From contig JBFXDS010000003.1 of the NCBI GenBank assembly GCA_050180895.1, positions 1 to 64,000 of the forward strand: a DNA stretch of 64,000 bases, read 5' to 3'. The notes below the pieces were generated by a model. That model saw only the letters and a list, made by a program, of their open reading frames with translations, ran no database searches and had not been told where the DNA came from. This DNA comes from JBGPEQ01 sp050180895 (GTDB lineage Bacteria > Pseudomonadota > Alphaproteobacteria > Dongiales > Dongiaceae). Shown piece after piece: positions 6,967 to 15,940 of the stretch (the first letter of the stretch is position 1; each line of letters opens with the position of its first letter). The position numbers were made by a program, and so were the translations under genes.

Positions 6967-8667
6967 ATGAATGACGTCAGGCGTGTGATCCTGCTGGGCG
7001 CGATGTCGGCGTTGTTGCTGGCGTCGGGACGGCCGGCGTCGGCGGCGGCGAGCCCCGCCGAGGGCGGCGCGGTCGGGTTCGGCGACTTTCTCGCCGGCAT
7101 GCATGCCCAGCAGGCGCGCGATTACGATGCCGCCGCGAACTACCTCTCGAGCGCCCTGGCCAACGACCCCGACAACATCGACCTCCTGCAGCAGAGCTTC
7201 ATCGCCCTGACCAGCGGCGGTCGTCTCGACGAGGCCGCGGACGTCGGCCGCAAGCTGGAGGCGAAGCAGGCGGGCTCTGATGTCGTCAGCCTCGTCCTGG
7301 CCGTGCAGGAGGTCAAGGCGCAGAAGCCCGATGCCGCGCTGGCGAGGCTCGCGGCGCTGTCGACCACCGGCTTGAACCAGTTCATGGTGCCGCTCGTCGG
7401 CAGCTGGATCCGGCTGGAAGGCGGCAAGCTCGACGAGGCGCTGGCGGCGCTGGCGCCGTTGGCGGACGTCAAGGGCGTGCAGGCCCTGTACAGCCTGCAT
7501 GTCGGTCTCCTCAACGAGCTCGGCGGTCGGCCGGCCGCCGCCGCAGCCGCCTACGACAAGGCGGTCGGAGACCCTTCCAGGCTGTCCTTCCGCGTCGTCG
7601 AGATCATCGGCAACTACCGCTGGCGCCAGAATCAGGGCGATCAGGCGAAAGCCCTCTACGACAAGTTCCGCGGCGTCTATCCCGACAATCCCTTGCTGCC
7701 GCTGCTGGCGAAGCGCGATACGAGCGCCGCCGCCGTGCCGGTCGTCGGCTCCGCGCGCGACGGGCTCGCCGAAGCCTTCTTCAATCTGGCCTCCATCCTC
7801 TATCAGGAGGAGGCCCGCGACATGGCGCTGATCTACGACCGGCTGGCGCTCGATCTGCGGCCGGACTTTCCGGCGGCCCAGGTCCTGCTCGGCGATCTGA
7901 TGGCGGCCGACCGCCACTACGCCGATGCCGCCGCCGTCTACCGCAGCGTCGATCCGGCCTCGCCGTTCGGCTGGCAGGCGCGGCTGGCGCTGGCCGACTC
8001 GCTCAACCGCAGCGAGAAGACGGAGGAGGCGGTGTCGCTGCTGCGCACGCTGAGCGAGGAGCGCAAGGACTCCGCCGATGCGCCGATGATGCTGGGCGAC
8101 ATCCTGCGCGGCGCCGAGCGCTTCGCCGAGGCGGCGGATGCCTATGACGAGGCGATCGCCCGCATCGGCGAGCTGAAGCCGCAGCACTGGAGCCTGCTCT
8201 ACTACCGCGGCATCGCCTACGAGCGCAGCAAGCGGTGGGACCGCGCCGAAGCGGACTTCACCAAGGCGCTCGAGTTCGAGCCCGACCAGCCCTACGTGCT
8301 CAACTATCTCGCCTATTCCTGGGTCGACAAGGGCCAGAACTACGATCGCGCCCTGACGATGCTCAACAAGGCCGTCGAGCAGAAGCCGGAGGACGGCTAC
8401 ATCGTCGACAGCCTGGGGTGGGTCTACTACCGCCTCGGCAAATACGAGCTCGCCGTCGAGCAGCTGGAGCGGGCGATCGAGCTGGTGCCGCAGGATTCGG
8501 TCATCAACGATCATCTCGGCGACGCCTACTGGCGCGTCGGCCGCCGGAACGAGGCGCGCTTCCAGTGGCGCCGTGCGCTCAATCTCAATCCCGAGGATGA
8601 TCAGATCGCGCCGATCCAATCCAAGCTCGAGAGCGGGCTGCCGGCGAAGTCGTCCTCCGGCTCGTGA
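6967..8667 (+). CDS. Exported TPR-repeat protein
   Basis: The 566-residue protein has a cleavable signal (basic MNDVRR, hydrophobic VILLGAMSALLLASG, AxA-like site near residue 27). Tandem tetratricopeptide helices fill the rest; the clearest are in the C-terminal third (YERSKRWDRAEADFTKALEF, YRLGKYELAVEQLERAIELV, GRRNEARFQWRRALNLNPED). TPR proteins are scaffolds; no enzyme domain is visible. The start is fixed by a strong TAGGAGGAG SD. The stop overlaps the GTG of ispE by 4 nt, so the two are translationally coupled, a pairing seen in other alphaproteobacteria. The partner is unknown. Confidence 0.85.
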   Translation: MNDVRRVILLGAMSALLLASGRPASAAASPAEGGAVGFGDFLAGMHAQQARDYDAAANYLSSALANDPDNIDLLQQSFIALTSGGRLDEAADVGRKLEAKQAGSDVVSLVLAVQEVKAQKPDAALARLAALSTTGLNQFMVPLVGSWIRLEGGKLDEALAALAPLADVKGVQALYSLHVGLLNELGGRPAAAAAAYDKAVGDPSRLSFRVVEIIGNYRWRQNQGDQAKALYDKFRGVYPDNPLLPLLAKRDTSAAAVPVVGSARDGLAEAFFNLASILYQEEARDMALIYDRLALDLRPDFPAAQVLLGDLMAADRHYADAAAVYRSVDPASPFGWQARLALADSLNRSEKTEEAVSLLRTLSEERKDSADAPMMLGDILRGAERFAEAADAYDEAIARIGELKPQHWSLLYYRGIAYERSKRWDRAEADFTKALEFEPDQPYVLNYLAYSWVDKGQNYDRALTMLNKAVEQKPEDGYIVDSLGWVYYRLGKYELAVEQLERAIELVPQDSVINDHLGDAYWRVGRRNEARFQWRRALNLNPEDDQIAPIQSKLESGLPAKSSSGS

Positions 8668-9596
8668 GTGCGGTCGCGCCGGCGGTGCGGGGCGGGCTGC
8701 GGATCGCCGCGCCGGCCAAGCTCAACCTCTATCTGCACGTCGTCGGCCGGCGCGACGACGGCTATCATCTTCTCGACAGCCTCGCCGCGTTCGCCGCGAT
8801 CGGCGACGAGCTGACCTTCGCGCCGGCGGCGGATCTGTCGCTCGCCATCGACGGCCCCTTCGCCCGCGATCTCGCCGCCGATGAGAACAATCTCGTGCTG
8901 CGCGCGGCGCGCGCGCTGGCGGCCGAAGCCGGCCGCGCGCCGGCGGCCGCCATCCGTCTCACCAAGCGCCTGCCGGTCGCCTCCGGCATCGGCGGCGGGT
9001 CGGCCGACGCCGCGGCGACTCTGCGCGGCCTCGATCGCCTGTGGAACCTCGGACTGCCGGAGCGGCATCTGGCGCGCATCGGCCTCGCCCTCGGCGCCGA
9101 CGTGCCGGTCTGCCTCGCCGGCCTGCCCAGCTTCTTCGGCGGCATCGGCGAGGAGGTGACGCTTGCGCCGCCGCTCCCGAACGCCCATCTGGTGCTGGTC
9201 AATCCCGGCGCGCCGCTGGCGACGGTCGCCGTGTTCCGCGCCCGCGCAGCGGGTCCGCAGGGCAGCCGCTACACCGCGCCCGCCCGCTGGACGGAGCCGC
9301 CGGCGGATGCGGTCGCGCTCGCCGGCCTGCTGGCCAAGCGCGGCAACGACCTCACCGAGGCGGCCGTCGCCCTGATGCCGGCTGTCGGCGACGTGCTGGC
9401 GCTGCTCGGGCAGCAGCCTGCCTGCCTGCTCGCGCGGCTGTCGGGCAGCGGCGCCACCTGCTTCGGGCTATTCGCAAGCCGCGGCGAGGCACGCGAGGCC
9501 GCGGCCGCGATCGCCGCCGCCCGGCCGGGCTGGTGGGTCGTCCCCACCGGCCTGATGGCGGCGCGGGCGGACTTCGCCGTGGTTCCGGGCGGCTAG
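8664..9596 (+). CDS. ispE: 4-diphosphocytidyl-2-C-methyl-D-erythritol kinase
   Basis: IspE phosphorylates CDP-methylerythritol at the 2-hydroxyl with ATP, in the non-mevalonate isoprenoid pathway in the cytosol. The 310-residue GHMP kinase has the N-terminal substrate motif APAKLNLYLHVVGRRDDGYH. It also has the ATP-binding glycine loop PVASGIGGGSADAAATL near residue 110 and the C-terminal GSGATCFGLF motif. The GTG start overlaps the preceding TPR gene's TGA (GTGA), giving tight coupling. Length is normal. The tRNA-Gln gene follows on the same strand. Confidence 0.95.
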   Translation: MSAVAPAVRGGLRIAAPAKLNLYLHVVGRRDDGYHLLDSLAAFAAIGDELTFAPAADLSLAIDGPFARDLAADENNLVLRAARALAAEAGRAPAAAIRLTKRLPVASGIGGGSADAAATLRGLDRLWNLGLPERHLARIGLALGADVPVCLAGLPSFFGGIGEEVTLAPPLPNAHLVLVNPGAPLATVAVFRARAAGPQGSRYTAPARWTEPPADAVALAGLLAKRGNDLTEAAVALMPAVGDVLALLGQQPACLLARLSGSGATCFGLFASRGEAREAAAAIAAARPGWWVVPTGLMAARADFAVVPGG

Positions 9597-9643
9597 TTGC
9601 GCGGTATGGCGCGCCCGCCTATGGTGTCGCCGCTTCGCGCCGC

Positions 9644-9718
9644 TGGGGCGTCGCCAAGTGGTAAGGCAGCGGATTTTGGTTCCGCCATCCGGAGGTTCGA
9701 ATCCTCCCGCCCCAGCCA
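9644..9718 (+). tRNA. tRNA-Gln (anticodon TTG)
   Basis: The cloverleaf is complete. The acceptor arms are TGGGGCG and CGCCCCA with discriminator G and an encoded CCA (9716-9718). The anticodon stem is GCGGA/TCCGC with loop TTTTGGT (anticodon TTG), and the T arm is GGAGG-TTCGAAT-CCTCC. The 3' end lies 12 nt from the convergent acyl-CoA ligase gene. tRNA 3' ends are common integration targets, but no attachment-site duplicate was seen. Confidence 0.97.
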
Positions 9719-9729
9719 TTCCGACGACT

Positions 9730-11895
9730 TCAGAGCAGGCCGGCGCCGCGAGCCCATTTGTACTTGGCGCCGAGCACCGCAACGGGGATCTCGGTCGAGT
9801 ACGGATAGGCCGGTATTCCGTGGTCATATAGATGCTCGGACGCCTTCTCGACCTCGACGTCGCCGGCCAGAGAGGCCACGACGGGCTTGTGAATCCCCTT
9901 GGCCTTCATCTCCTGGACGACCTCGGCAACGAGATTCGCGAAGACCATCGGCGGCGTGATGATCGTGTGCCAGTAGCCGAGAATGATCGCATGGATGCGG
10001 TCGTCCTCGAGACCCAGCTTGATCGTATTCTTGTAGGTGGTCGGCGGCTCGCCCCCGGTGATGTCGACCGGATTGCCCGCCGCGCCGAAGGGCGGGATGA
10101 ACTTGCGGAAGGCCGCGTCGAGATCGCCTGGCATGGCCATCAGCTTGAGGCCGTTGTCGACGCAAGCGTCCGATAGCAGCACACCCGATCCCCCGGCGCC
10201 GGTGATGATCACGACATTCTCGCCTTTGGGCGTCGGCAGCACCGGGATGGCGCGAGCAAATTCCAGCATGTCGCGCAAGCTGCGAGCCCGAATGACGCCA
10301 GACTGCCTGAGGACGTCCTCGTAGATCTTGTCATTGCCGGCCAGCGCGCCGGTGTGCGAGCTCGCGGCTTTCGCCCCGGCCGACGTGCGACCGGCCTTGA
10401 GGACGACGACCGGCTTCGTCTTCGTGACGCGGCGTGCGACCTCCGCGAAGGCACGACCGTCCTTAAGATCCTCGCAGTGCTGGGCTATGATCTGCGTATT
10501 GTCGTCCTGCTCGAAGAAGGTGAGAAGGTCGTCCTCATCGAGATCGGATTTGTTGCCGAGTCCGACGATCGCCGACACGCCCATCTTCGCCGAGCGGCTG
10601 AAGCCAATGATGGCCATGCCGATGCCGCCCGACTGCGAGGACAGCGCCGCGTGGCCCTTGACGTCATAGGCCGTGCAGAATGTCGCGCACAGGTTCTTGT
10701 GGGTATAGTAGAAGCCGTAGATGTTCGGCCCCATCAGGCGGACGCCGTATTTTCGCCCGATCTCCTGAATCTCCTTCTGCCCGTCCACATTGCCGGTTTC
10801 GGCGAAGCCGGACGGGATGAGGACGGCGCCCGGTATCTTCTTCTCGCCGCACTCCACGAGGGCCTGCGCCACGAACTTGGCCGGGATCGCGAACACCGCG
10901 ACGTCGATGTCGCCCGGGACGTCCTTGACGGATTTGTACGCCTTGCGGCCCATGATCTCCTCGGCTTTCGGGTGGATCGGATAGATCTTCCCCTGATAAC
11001 CGCCGTTGATCAGGTTCTTCATCACCGAGTTGCCGATCTTCCCGTCCTCGGCCGAGGCACCGATGACCGCCACCGCATCGGGCTTCATGATGCGGTTCAT
11101 CTGACGGACGATGTCCTCCTGTTTGGGCCGATATCGAGGTTCCTTCGGCGCGAAGTCGACGATGATGCGCACGTCGGCCGCGGTCGCGCCCTTGGACGTC
11201 GCGAAGACAGGATTGAGGTCCATCTCGGCGATCTCGGGAAAATCGCTGACGAGGTCGCCGACGTCCTTGATGAGATCCGCGAGGGAATCCCGGTTCACGG
11301 GCTCGCCGCCGCGCACGCCCTTCAGCATGTCGGCCGCCTGGATGCCGTCGAGCATCGAGAGGGCGTCCTCCTTGCTGGCGGGGGCAAGACGGAAGGTGAT
11401 GTCCTTCAGGACCTCGACCAGGACGCCGCCGAGGCCGAAGGCGACGAGCTTGCCGAAGCTGCCGTCGGTAACGGCTCCGACGATCACCTCCTGGCCGCTT
11501 CCGATCATCTGCTGGATCTGCACGCCCTCGATCCTGGCGTCGGCCTTGTAGGCCCTGGCATTGGCGAGAATGGTCTCGTAGCCCTTCGAGACGTCTTCGG
11601 CGGTCTTCAGGCCGACCAGCACGCCGCCGGCTTCGGTCTTGTGCAGGATGTCCGACGAGACGATCTTGAGCACGACCGGGTAGCCCATGCCATCGGCGAG
11701 CTTGACGGCTTCCTGGGGCGAGTGCGCCAGACCTTCCTGGGGCACGGGGATGCCGTAGGCGTCGCAGATGAGTTTGGCCTCCGGCGCCGTAAGCGCCGTG
11801 CGGCCGGCGGCCTTCACGCCGTCGAGGATCTTTCGGACCGCGTTCTTGTCCCGGCTCGCGCTGCGTCCGGCCGGTTGCGTGGTTGGCTTCGTCAT
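9730..11895 (-). CDS. Acetate-CoA ligase family protein (NDP-forming acyl-CoA synthetase)
   Basis: This enzyme forms acyl-CoA from an acid, CoA and ATP through a phosphohistidine. The 721-residue product has an N-terminal ATP-grasp half with the marker SDILHKTEAGGVLVGL (about residues 97-113). A CoA-binding Rossmann region follows (VAVIGASAEDGKIGNS near 275). The ligase half has the phosphohistidine motif SSHTGALAGND near residue 500. The ATP-grasp half comes first, the reverse of many fused versions. It is last in the minus-strand operon after oxc and frc, with a good AGGAGG SD. Context suggests oxalate or formate activation to the CoA thioester; the true substrate is not proven by sequence. 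Confidence 0.85.
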   Translation of the reverse strand: MTKPTTQPAGRSASRDKNAVRKILDGVKAAGRTALTAPEAKLICDAYGIPVPQEGLAHSPQEAVKLADGMGYPVVLKIVSSDILHKTEAGGVLVGLKTAEDVSKGYETILANARAYKADARIEGVQIQQMIGSGQEVIVGAVTDGSFGKLVAFGLGGVLVEVLKDITFRLAPASKEDALSMLDGIQAADMLKGVRGGEPVNRDSLADLIKDVGDLVSDFPEIAEMDLNPVFATSKGATAADVRIIVDFAPKEPRYRPKQEDIVRQMNRIMKPDAVAVIGASAEDGKIGNSVMKNLINGGYQGKIYPIHPKAEEIMGRKAYKSVKDVPGDIDVAVFAIPAKFVAQALVECGEKKIPGAVLIPSGFAETGNVDGQKEIQEIGRKYGVRLMGPNIYGFYYTHKNLCATFCTAYDVKGHAALSSQSGGIGMAIIGFSRSAKMGVSAIVGLGNKSDLDEDDLLTFFEQDDNTQIIAQHCEDLKDGRAFAEVARRVTKTKPVVVLKAGRTSAGAKAASSHTGALAGNDKIYEDVLRQSGVIRARSLRDMLEFARAIPVLPTPKGENVVIITGAGGSGVLLSDACVDNGLKLMAMPGDLDAAFRKFIPPFGAAGNPVDITGGEPPTTYKNTIKLGLEDDRIHAIILGYWHTIITPPMVFANLVAEVVQEMKAKGIHKPVVASLAGDVEVEKASEHLYDHGIPAYPYSTEIPVAVLGAKYKWARGAGLL

Positions 11896-11958
11896 CGGGT
11901 CCTCCTGCGACGTCCTCTCAACGATCCTGGCCCTTCCGGTCGATCTCGAAGGACCGCG

Positions 11959-13230
11959 CTACTCGGCTGCCGCACGCGGAGCCTCGCCAAGGGCACCGGA
12001 CGCCTTGATGTCGCGAATGCGGTCCTCATCGAACCGCAAGACGTCGCGCAGGATTTCCTCCGTATGCTCGCCGAGCAGCGGAGACCGCGTCACGTCGGTG
12101 GGGCTGTCCGACAGCTTGATGGGATTGCCGACGGTCAGGTACTTGCCGCGCGTCGGATGGTCCACCTCGACGATCGTACCCGTCTTGCGCAAGGACGGCT
12201 CCTCGGCGATCTCCTTCATGGAGAGGATCGGGCCGCAGGGAATGTCGTCCTTGTTGAGGATCTCCATGGCCTCGAACTTGGTCTTCGTCATTGTCCACCT
12301 CTCGATGGTGGCGAAGATTTCCGTGAGCCGCGGCAGTCGTGCGTCGGGCTTCGCGTAGTTCGGGTCGGTGATCCACTCCTCCTTGCCGATCACCTTGCAG
12401 ATCTTGTCCCACACGGGCGCCTGGGTGATGAAATAGATGTACGCGTTGGGATCGCTCTCCCAGCCCTTGCACTTGAGGATCCACCCCGGCTGGCCGCCAC
12501 CCGAGGCGTTGCCCGCACGCGGCACGGCCTCGCCGAACTTGCCATGAGGATATTGCGGATACTCCTTGAGTACGCCGTGGGCGAGGCGCTGCTGGTCGCG
12601 CAGCTTGACGCGGCAGAGATTGAGCACACCGTCCTGCATCGCGGCCAGCACCTTCTGTCCCCGTCCCGTCGTGTGGCGCTGGTACAGCGCGCTGACGATT
12701 CCGAGCGCCAGGTGCAGGCCGGTGCCGCTGTCTCCGATCTGCGCACCGGTCACCAAAGGCGGGCCATCATCGAAACCGGTCGTTGACGCCGCGCCGCCGG
12801 CGCATTGGGCGACGTTTTCGTAGACCTTGCAGTCTTCGTAGGGACCGGGACCGAAGCCCTTTACCGACGCGACGATCATGCGCGGATTGAGCGCTTGGAT
12901 GCGCTCCCAGGTGAAACCCATGCGATCGAGCACCCCCGGCGCGAAGTTCTCGACCAGCACGTCGCAGGTCTTGACCAGCGCCTCGAGCACTTCCTTGCCC
13001 TTGGGGTTCTTGGTGTCGAGCGTGATCGAGCGCTTGTTGTGGTTCAGCATCGTGAAATAGAGGCTGTCCGCATCCGGGACATCGCGCAGCTGGCCGCGCG
13101 TAATATCGCCGATGCCCGGCCGCTCCACTTTGATCACGTCGGCGCCGAGCCATGCGAGCAGCTGCGTGCAGGTAGGGCCCGACTGCACATGGGTGAAGTC
13201 CAATATGCGGACGCCTTCCAGAGCCTTCAT
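11959..13230 (-). CDS. frc: Formyl-CoA:oxalate CoA-transferase
   Basis: Frc moves CoA from formyl-CoA to oxalate, giving oxalyl-CoA and formate. The 423-residue class III CoA-transferase starts MKALEGVRILDFTHVQSGPT. It has the catalytic Asp in GAQIGDSGTG (about residue 169, matching the family's Asp169) and the glycine loop GNASGGGQPGW near 258 that closes over the active site. Length equals that of known Frc enzymes. The start at 13230 has a GGAG SD; the frame is open further upstream without support. It lies between oxc and the CoA ligase on the same strand (41 and 63 nt gaps), forming an oxalate degradation operon. Confidence 0.95.
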   Translation of the reverse strand: MKALEGVRILDFTHVQSGPTCTQLLAWLGADVIKVERPGIGDITRGQLRDVPDADSLYFTMLNHNKRSITLDTKNPKGKEVLEALVKTCDVLVENFAPGVLDRMGFTWERIQALNPRMIVASVKGFGPGPYEDCKVYENVAQCAGGAASTTGFDDGPPLVTGAQIGDSGTGLHLALGIVSALYQRHTTGRGQKVLAAMQDGVLNLCRVKLRDQQRLAHGVLKEYPQYPHGKFGEAVPRAGNASGGGQPGWILKCKGWESDPNAYIYFITQAPVWDKICKVIGKEEWITDPNYAKPDARLPRLTEIFATIERWTMTKTKFEAMEILNKDDIPCGPILSMKEIAEEPSLRKTGTIVEVDHPTRGKYLTVGNPIKLSDSPTDVTRSPLLGEHTEEILRDVLRFDEDRIRDIKASGALGEAPRAAAE

Positions 13231-13271
13231 CGTATCGCTCCGTTGTTGAGAGCTTCGCAAAGAGGACAGAG

Positions 13272-15017
13272 CTACTTTTTGCGAAGCTTGCTTTGCGGGT
13301 TGAGGTTGCCGATCCTGCCGCTCTCGCTCCCGGCCGCGGGATCGATGACAGCGTTGACAAGGGTCGGCGTGCCGGAGTCGAGCGCCGCGTCGACTGCGCG
13401 CTTTAGTTCGTCGGGCGTCGTCGCTTGGACGCCGACCCCACCGAACGCTTCGATGATCCTGTCGTAGCGCGCGTCCTTGACGAAGACGGTCGTGGCCGGA
13501 TCCGGACCGCCGGTCGGATTGACGTCGGTCCCGCGGTAGATGCCGTTGTTGTTGAAGACTACCGTGCAAACCGGCAGGTTGTAGCGGCAGATCGTCTCCA
13601 CCTCCATGCCGGAAAAGCCGAAGGCACTGTCGCCGACCACCGCCAGCACGCGCTTGCCGGTCTCGACGGCGGCAGCGACCGAGAAGCCCATGCCAACGCC
13701 CATGACGCCCCAGGTGCCGACGTCCAGCCGCTTGCGCGGTTGGTGGATGTCGATGATGCCGCGCGCGAGGTCGAGCGTGTTGGCGCCCTCGTTGACCAGG
13801 ATCGTATCCGGCCGCTCCCGGATGATGGTGCGCAGTGCGCCGAGTGCGCCGTGAAAATTCATCGGCGCCGAGTTCTGCATCAGCTTCGGTGCCATCTTGG
13901 CGATGTTCTCTTCCTTCTTGGCCTGGACCGTCCCGGTCCACTCCGCCGGCGGGACCGGCCAGTTGCCGCCCATCGCCTCGAGCAGCGCGGAGACGCAGGA
14001 GCCGATGTCGCCGACGACCGGCGCGGCGATCTCGACGTTCGAATCGATCTCCCGCGGCTCGATGTCGACCTGAACGAACCTCTTCGGCTGCGCGCCCCAG
14101 GTCTTGCCCTTGCCGTGCGACAAGAGCCAGTTGATGCGCGCACCGATCAACATGACGACGTCCGATTCCGCCAGTACCGTAGAGCGCGCCGCCCCCGCGC
14201 ACTGCGGATGGGTGTCGGGCAACAGGCCCTTGGCCATGCTCATCGGCAGAAAGGGGATGCCGCTTTTCTCGACGAAAGCGCGGATCGCGTCGTCGGCCTG
14301 CGCGTAGGCAGCACCCTTGCCGAGGATGATCAGCGGTCGCCGGGCGCTCTTCAGCGCATCGAGCGCCCGCTTTACGGCCGAAGGCGCAGGAATTTGCGCG
14401 GGTGCCGGATCGGTGACCTTGACGAGCGATCTGCCGCCCGCCTGGGCATCGACCACCTGAGAGAAGAGTTTTGCCGGCAGGTCGAGGTAGACGCCGCCCG
14501 GACGCCCGGATACGGCCGCGCGGACCGCGCGCGCTACGCCGATGCCGATGTCCTGCGCGTGCAGCACCCGGAAGGCGGCCTTGCAGAGCGGTTTGGCGAT
14601 GGCAAGCTGGTCCATCTCCTCGTAGTCGCCCTGCTGAAGGTCAACGATCTCGCGTTCCGACGAGCCCGAGATCAGGATCATCGGAAAGCAGTTGGTCGTG
14701 GCGTTGGCGAGCGCCGTCAAGCCATTTAGGAAGCCCGGCGCCGAAACAGTAAGGCAAACTCCGGGCTTCTTGGTCAGATAGCCGGCGATTGCTGCGGCGT
14801 TCCCCGCATTCTGCTCGTGCCGGAAGGAGATGACGCGCATGCCCGCGGCTTGCGCCATGCGGCCGAGATCGGTGATCGGGATGCCCGGCACGCCATAGAT
14901 CGTATTGACGCCGTTCAGCCTGAGAGCATCGATGACGAGGTGAAAGCCGTCGGTCAGCTCCTGCGGGGCGTCGACTTCAGCTACCCTTGCCTCGATGCTC
15001 TGCGCCACCGCGGACAT
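13272..15017 (-). CDS. oxc: Oxalyl-CoA decarboxylase
   Basis: Oxc is a thiamine-diphosphate enzyme that decarboxylates oxalyl-CoA to formyl-CoA, which Frc recycles. The 581-residue product has the N-terminal pyrimidine domain with VPGIPITDLGRMAQAAG and the conserved Glu of RHEQNAG. A middle domain follows, then the C-terminal pyrophosphate motif GDSAFGFSGMEVETICRY ... NNNGIYRG. The C-terminus is Lys-rich. GGGAGGG precedes the ATG. It is 35 nt downstream of the GntR gene, so regulator and enzymes are probably one transcript. Cytosolic. Confidence 0.95.
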   Translation of the reverse strand: MSAVAQSIEARVAEVDAPQELTDGFHLVIDALRLNGVNTIYGVPGIPITDLGRMAQAAGMRVISFRHEQNAGNAAAIAGYLTKKPGVCLTVSAPGFLNGLTALANATTNCFPMILISGSSEREIVDLQQGDYEEMDQLAIAKPLCKAAFRVLHAQDIGIGVARAVRAAVSGRPGGVYLDLPAKLFSQVVDAQAGGRSLVKVTDPAPAQIPAPSAVKRALDALKSARRPLIILGKGAAYAQADDAIRAFVEKSGIPFLPMSMAKGLLPDTHPQCAGAARSTVLAESDVVMLIGARINWLLSHGKGKTWGAQPKRFVQVDIEPREIDSNVEIAAPVVGDIGSCVSALLEAMGGNWPVPPAEWTGTVQAKKEENIAKMAPKLMQNSAPMNFHGALGALRTIIRERPDTILVNEGANTLDLARGIIDIHQPRKRLDVGTWGVMGVGMGFSVAAAVETGKRVLAVVGDSAFGFSGMEVETICRYNLPVCTVVFNNNGIYRGTDVNPTGGPDPATTVFVKDARYDRIIEAFGGVGVQATTPDELKRAVDAALDSGTPTLVNAVIDPAAGSESGRIGNLNPQSKLRKK

Positions 15018-15052
15018 TCCATTCCCTCCCCAAAAGCCCTTGATTGTCGACG

Positions 15053-15760
15053 TCAGCCGAGAAAATCGCCGTGTTTCTCGACATGTGCACGAAGCCCGAA
15101 GGTGTGCTCGCGCACGAGACGCTCGGCCCGGTCCGCGTCGCGCGCGATCAGGGCCTCGATGATGTTCATGTGGTCGATGATCGAACGCTCCGCGCGATTG
15201 TCCTGGCGGATCGTGACCTTGCGGATGGCGCGCATATGAATGAAGAGGTTCTCCGTCATGTCCGCAATCAACTTGCAGCCGCCGAGACGGATAATGGTCT
15301 GGTGAAAGGCGATGTTCGCGTCCGAATACTCGGTGATGTGATCCGTGGGCTTCTCGTTCTCGAACTCCGAGAACAGGGCCTTGAGCCTTCTCAGGTCCAG
15401 GTCCGTCGCATGCTGGGTCGCGAGACGCGCCGACATGCTCTCCAACGCGGCCCAGACCGTTATCATCTCGAGGACTTCCGCCTTCGACTTCTTGACGACG
15501 AAAACCCCGCGGCGGGGAACGGAACGCACGAAGCCTTCTTGCTCGAGAAGTGTTATGGCCTCGCGCACAGGCGTGCGGCTTACGGCGAGATCCTCGGACA
15601 ACTGACGCTCGTCCAGGCGGATTTCGTCCGCATGGTCGTAGATGTCCATTTCGGTAATCGCCTTCTTCAGCCGCTCATAGGCCATGTTCCGGAAACTGAC
15701 GGTCGTATCGACGGGCTGAACCTGAAGCCGCGGCGGCGAACTCGCACGCGGCGCGCGCAT
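15053..15760 (-). CDS. GntR/FadR-family (FCD) transcriptional regulator of the oxalate operon
   Basis: The N-terminal winged helix (about residues 25-95) shows AYERLKKAITEMDIYD and the recognition region LAVSRTPVREAITLLEQEGF, followed by the wing RRGVFVVKK. The C-terminal FCD effector domain carries the metal/ligand His and Asp pattern (DANIAFHQTIIRLGG, HMNIIEALIARD). FCD regulators sense small carboxylates. ATG 15760 is preferred because TAGGA lies six bases before it; an in-frame ATG at 15820 extends it by 20 residues. First gene before oxc-frc-ligase. The operator-like word TTGGTGTACAA lies upstream at 15844-15854 and suggests autoregulation. Confidence 0.88.
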   Translation of the reverse strand: MRAPRASSPPRLQVQPVDTTVSFRNMAYERLKKAITEMDIYDHADEIRLDERQLSEDLAVSRTPVREAITLLEQEGFVRSVPRRGVFVVKKSKAEVLEMITVWAALESMSARLATQHATDLDLRRLKALFSEFENEKPTDHITEYSDANIAFHQTIIRLGGCKLIADMTENLFIHMRAIRKVTIRQDNRAERSIIDHMNIIEALIARDADRAERLVREHTFGLRAHVEKHGDFLG

Positions 15761-15843
15761 GTTTGGTCCTACTTCCGGGGTCGTCACGGCTATCGCTCCA
15801 CGCTCGGCTTCGCTCGGCATGCGAAAATCTTACATTTAGAATA

Positions 15844-15854
15844 TTGTACACCAA
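15844..15854 (-). promoter_or_regulatory. GntR/FCD operator-like site 1
   Basis: On the minus strand this reads TTGGTGTACAA, close to the palindromic TTGGTATACCAA form bound by several FCD regulators. Related words occur at 19665-19675 and 20251-20261. It lies upstream of the regulator gene in the 180-nt gap before tctA's 3' end. Confidence 0.4.
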
Positions 15855-15940
15855 GTTCCAGAATGCTCACAAGCCCCTTCCAGCGGATGCAACCGGCTGA
15901 AGCTGAACATCGCGATCGCACGTCGGTTCTCCTCGGCCGG

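Noticed and set aside
9644..9718. tRNA-Gln as the attachment site of an integrated element
   Set aside because: No duplicate of the tRNA 3' end and no integrase gene were seen in the window; the neighbouring genes look ordinary.
10354..12786. An 810-codon plus-strand frame opposite the CoA ligase and frc
   Set aside because: Mirror of two well-identified genes; composition rich in D, R, H and L typical of an antisense frame.
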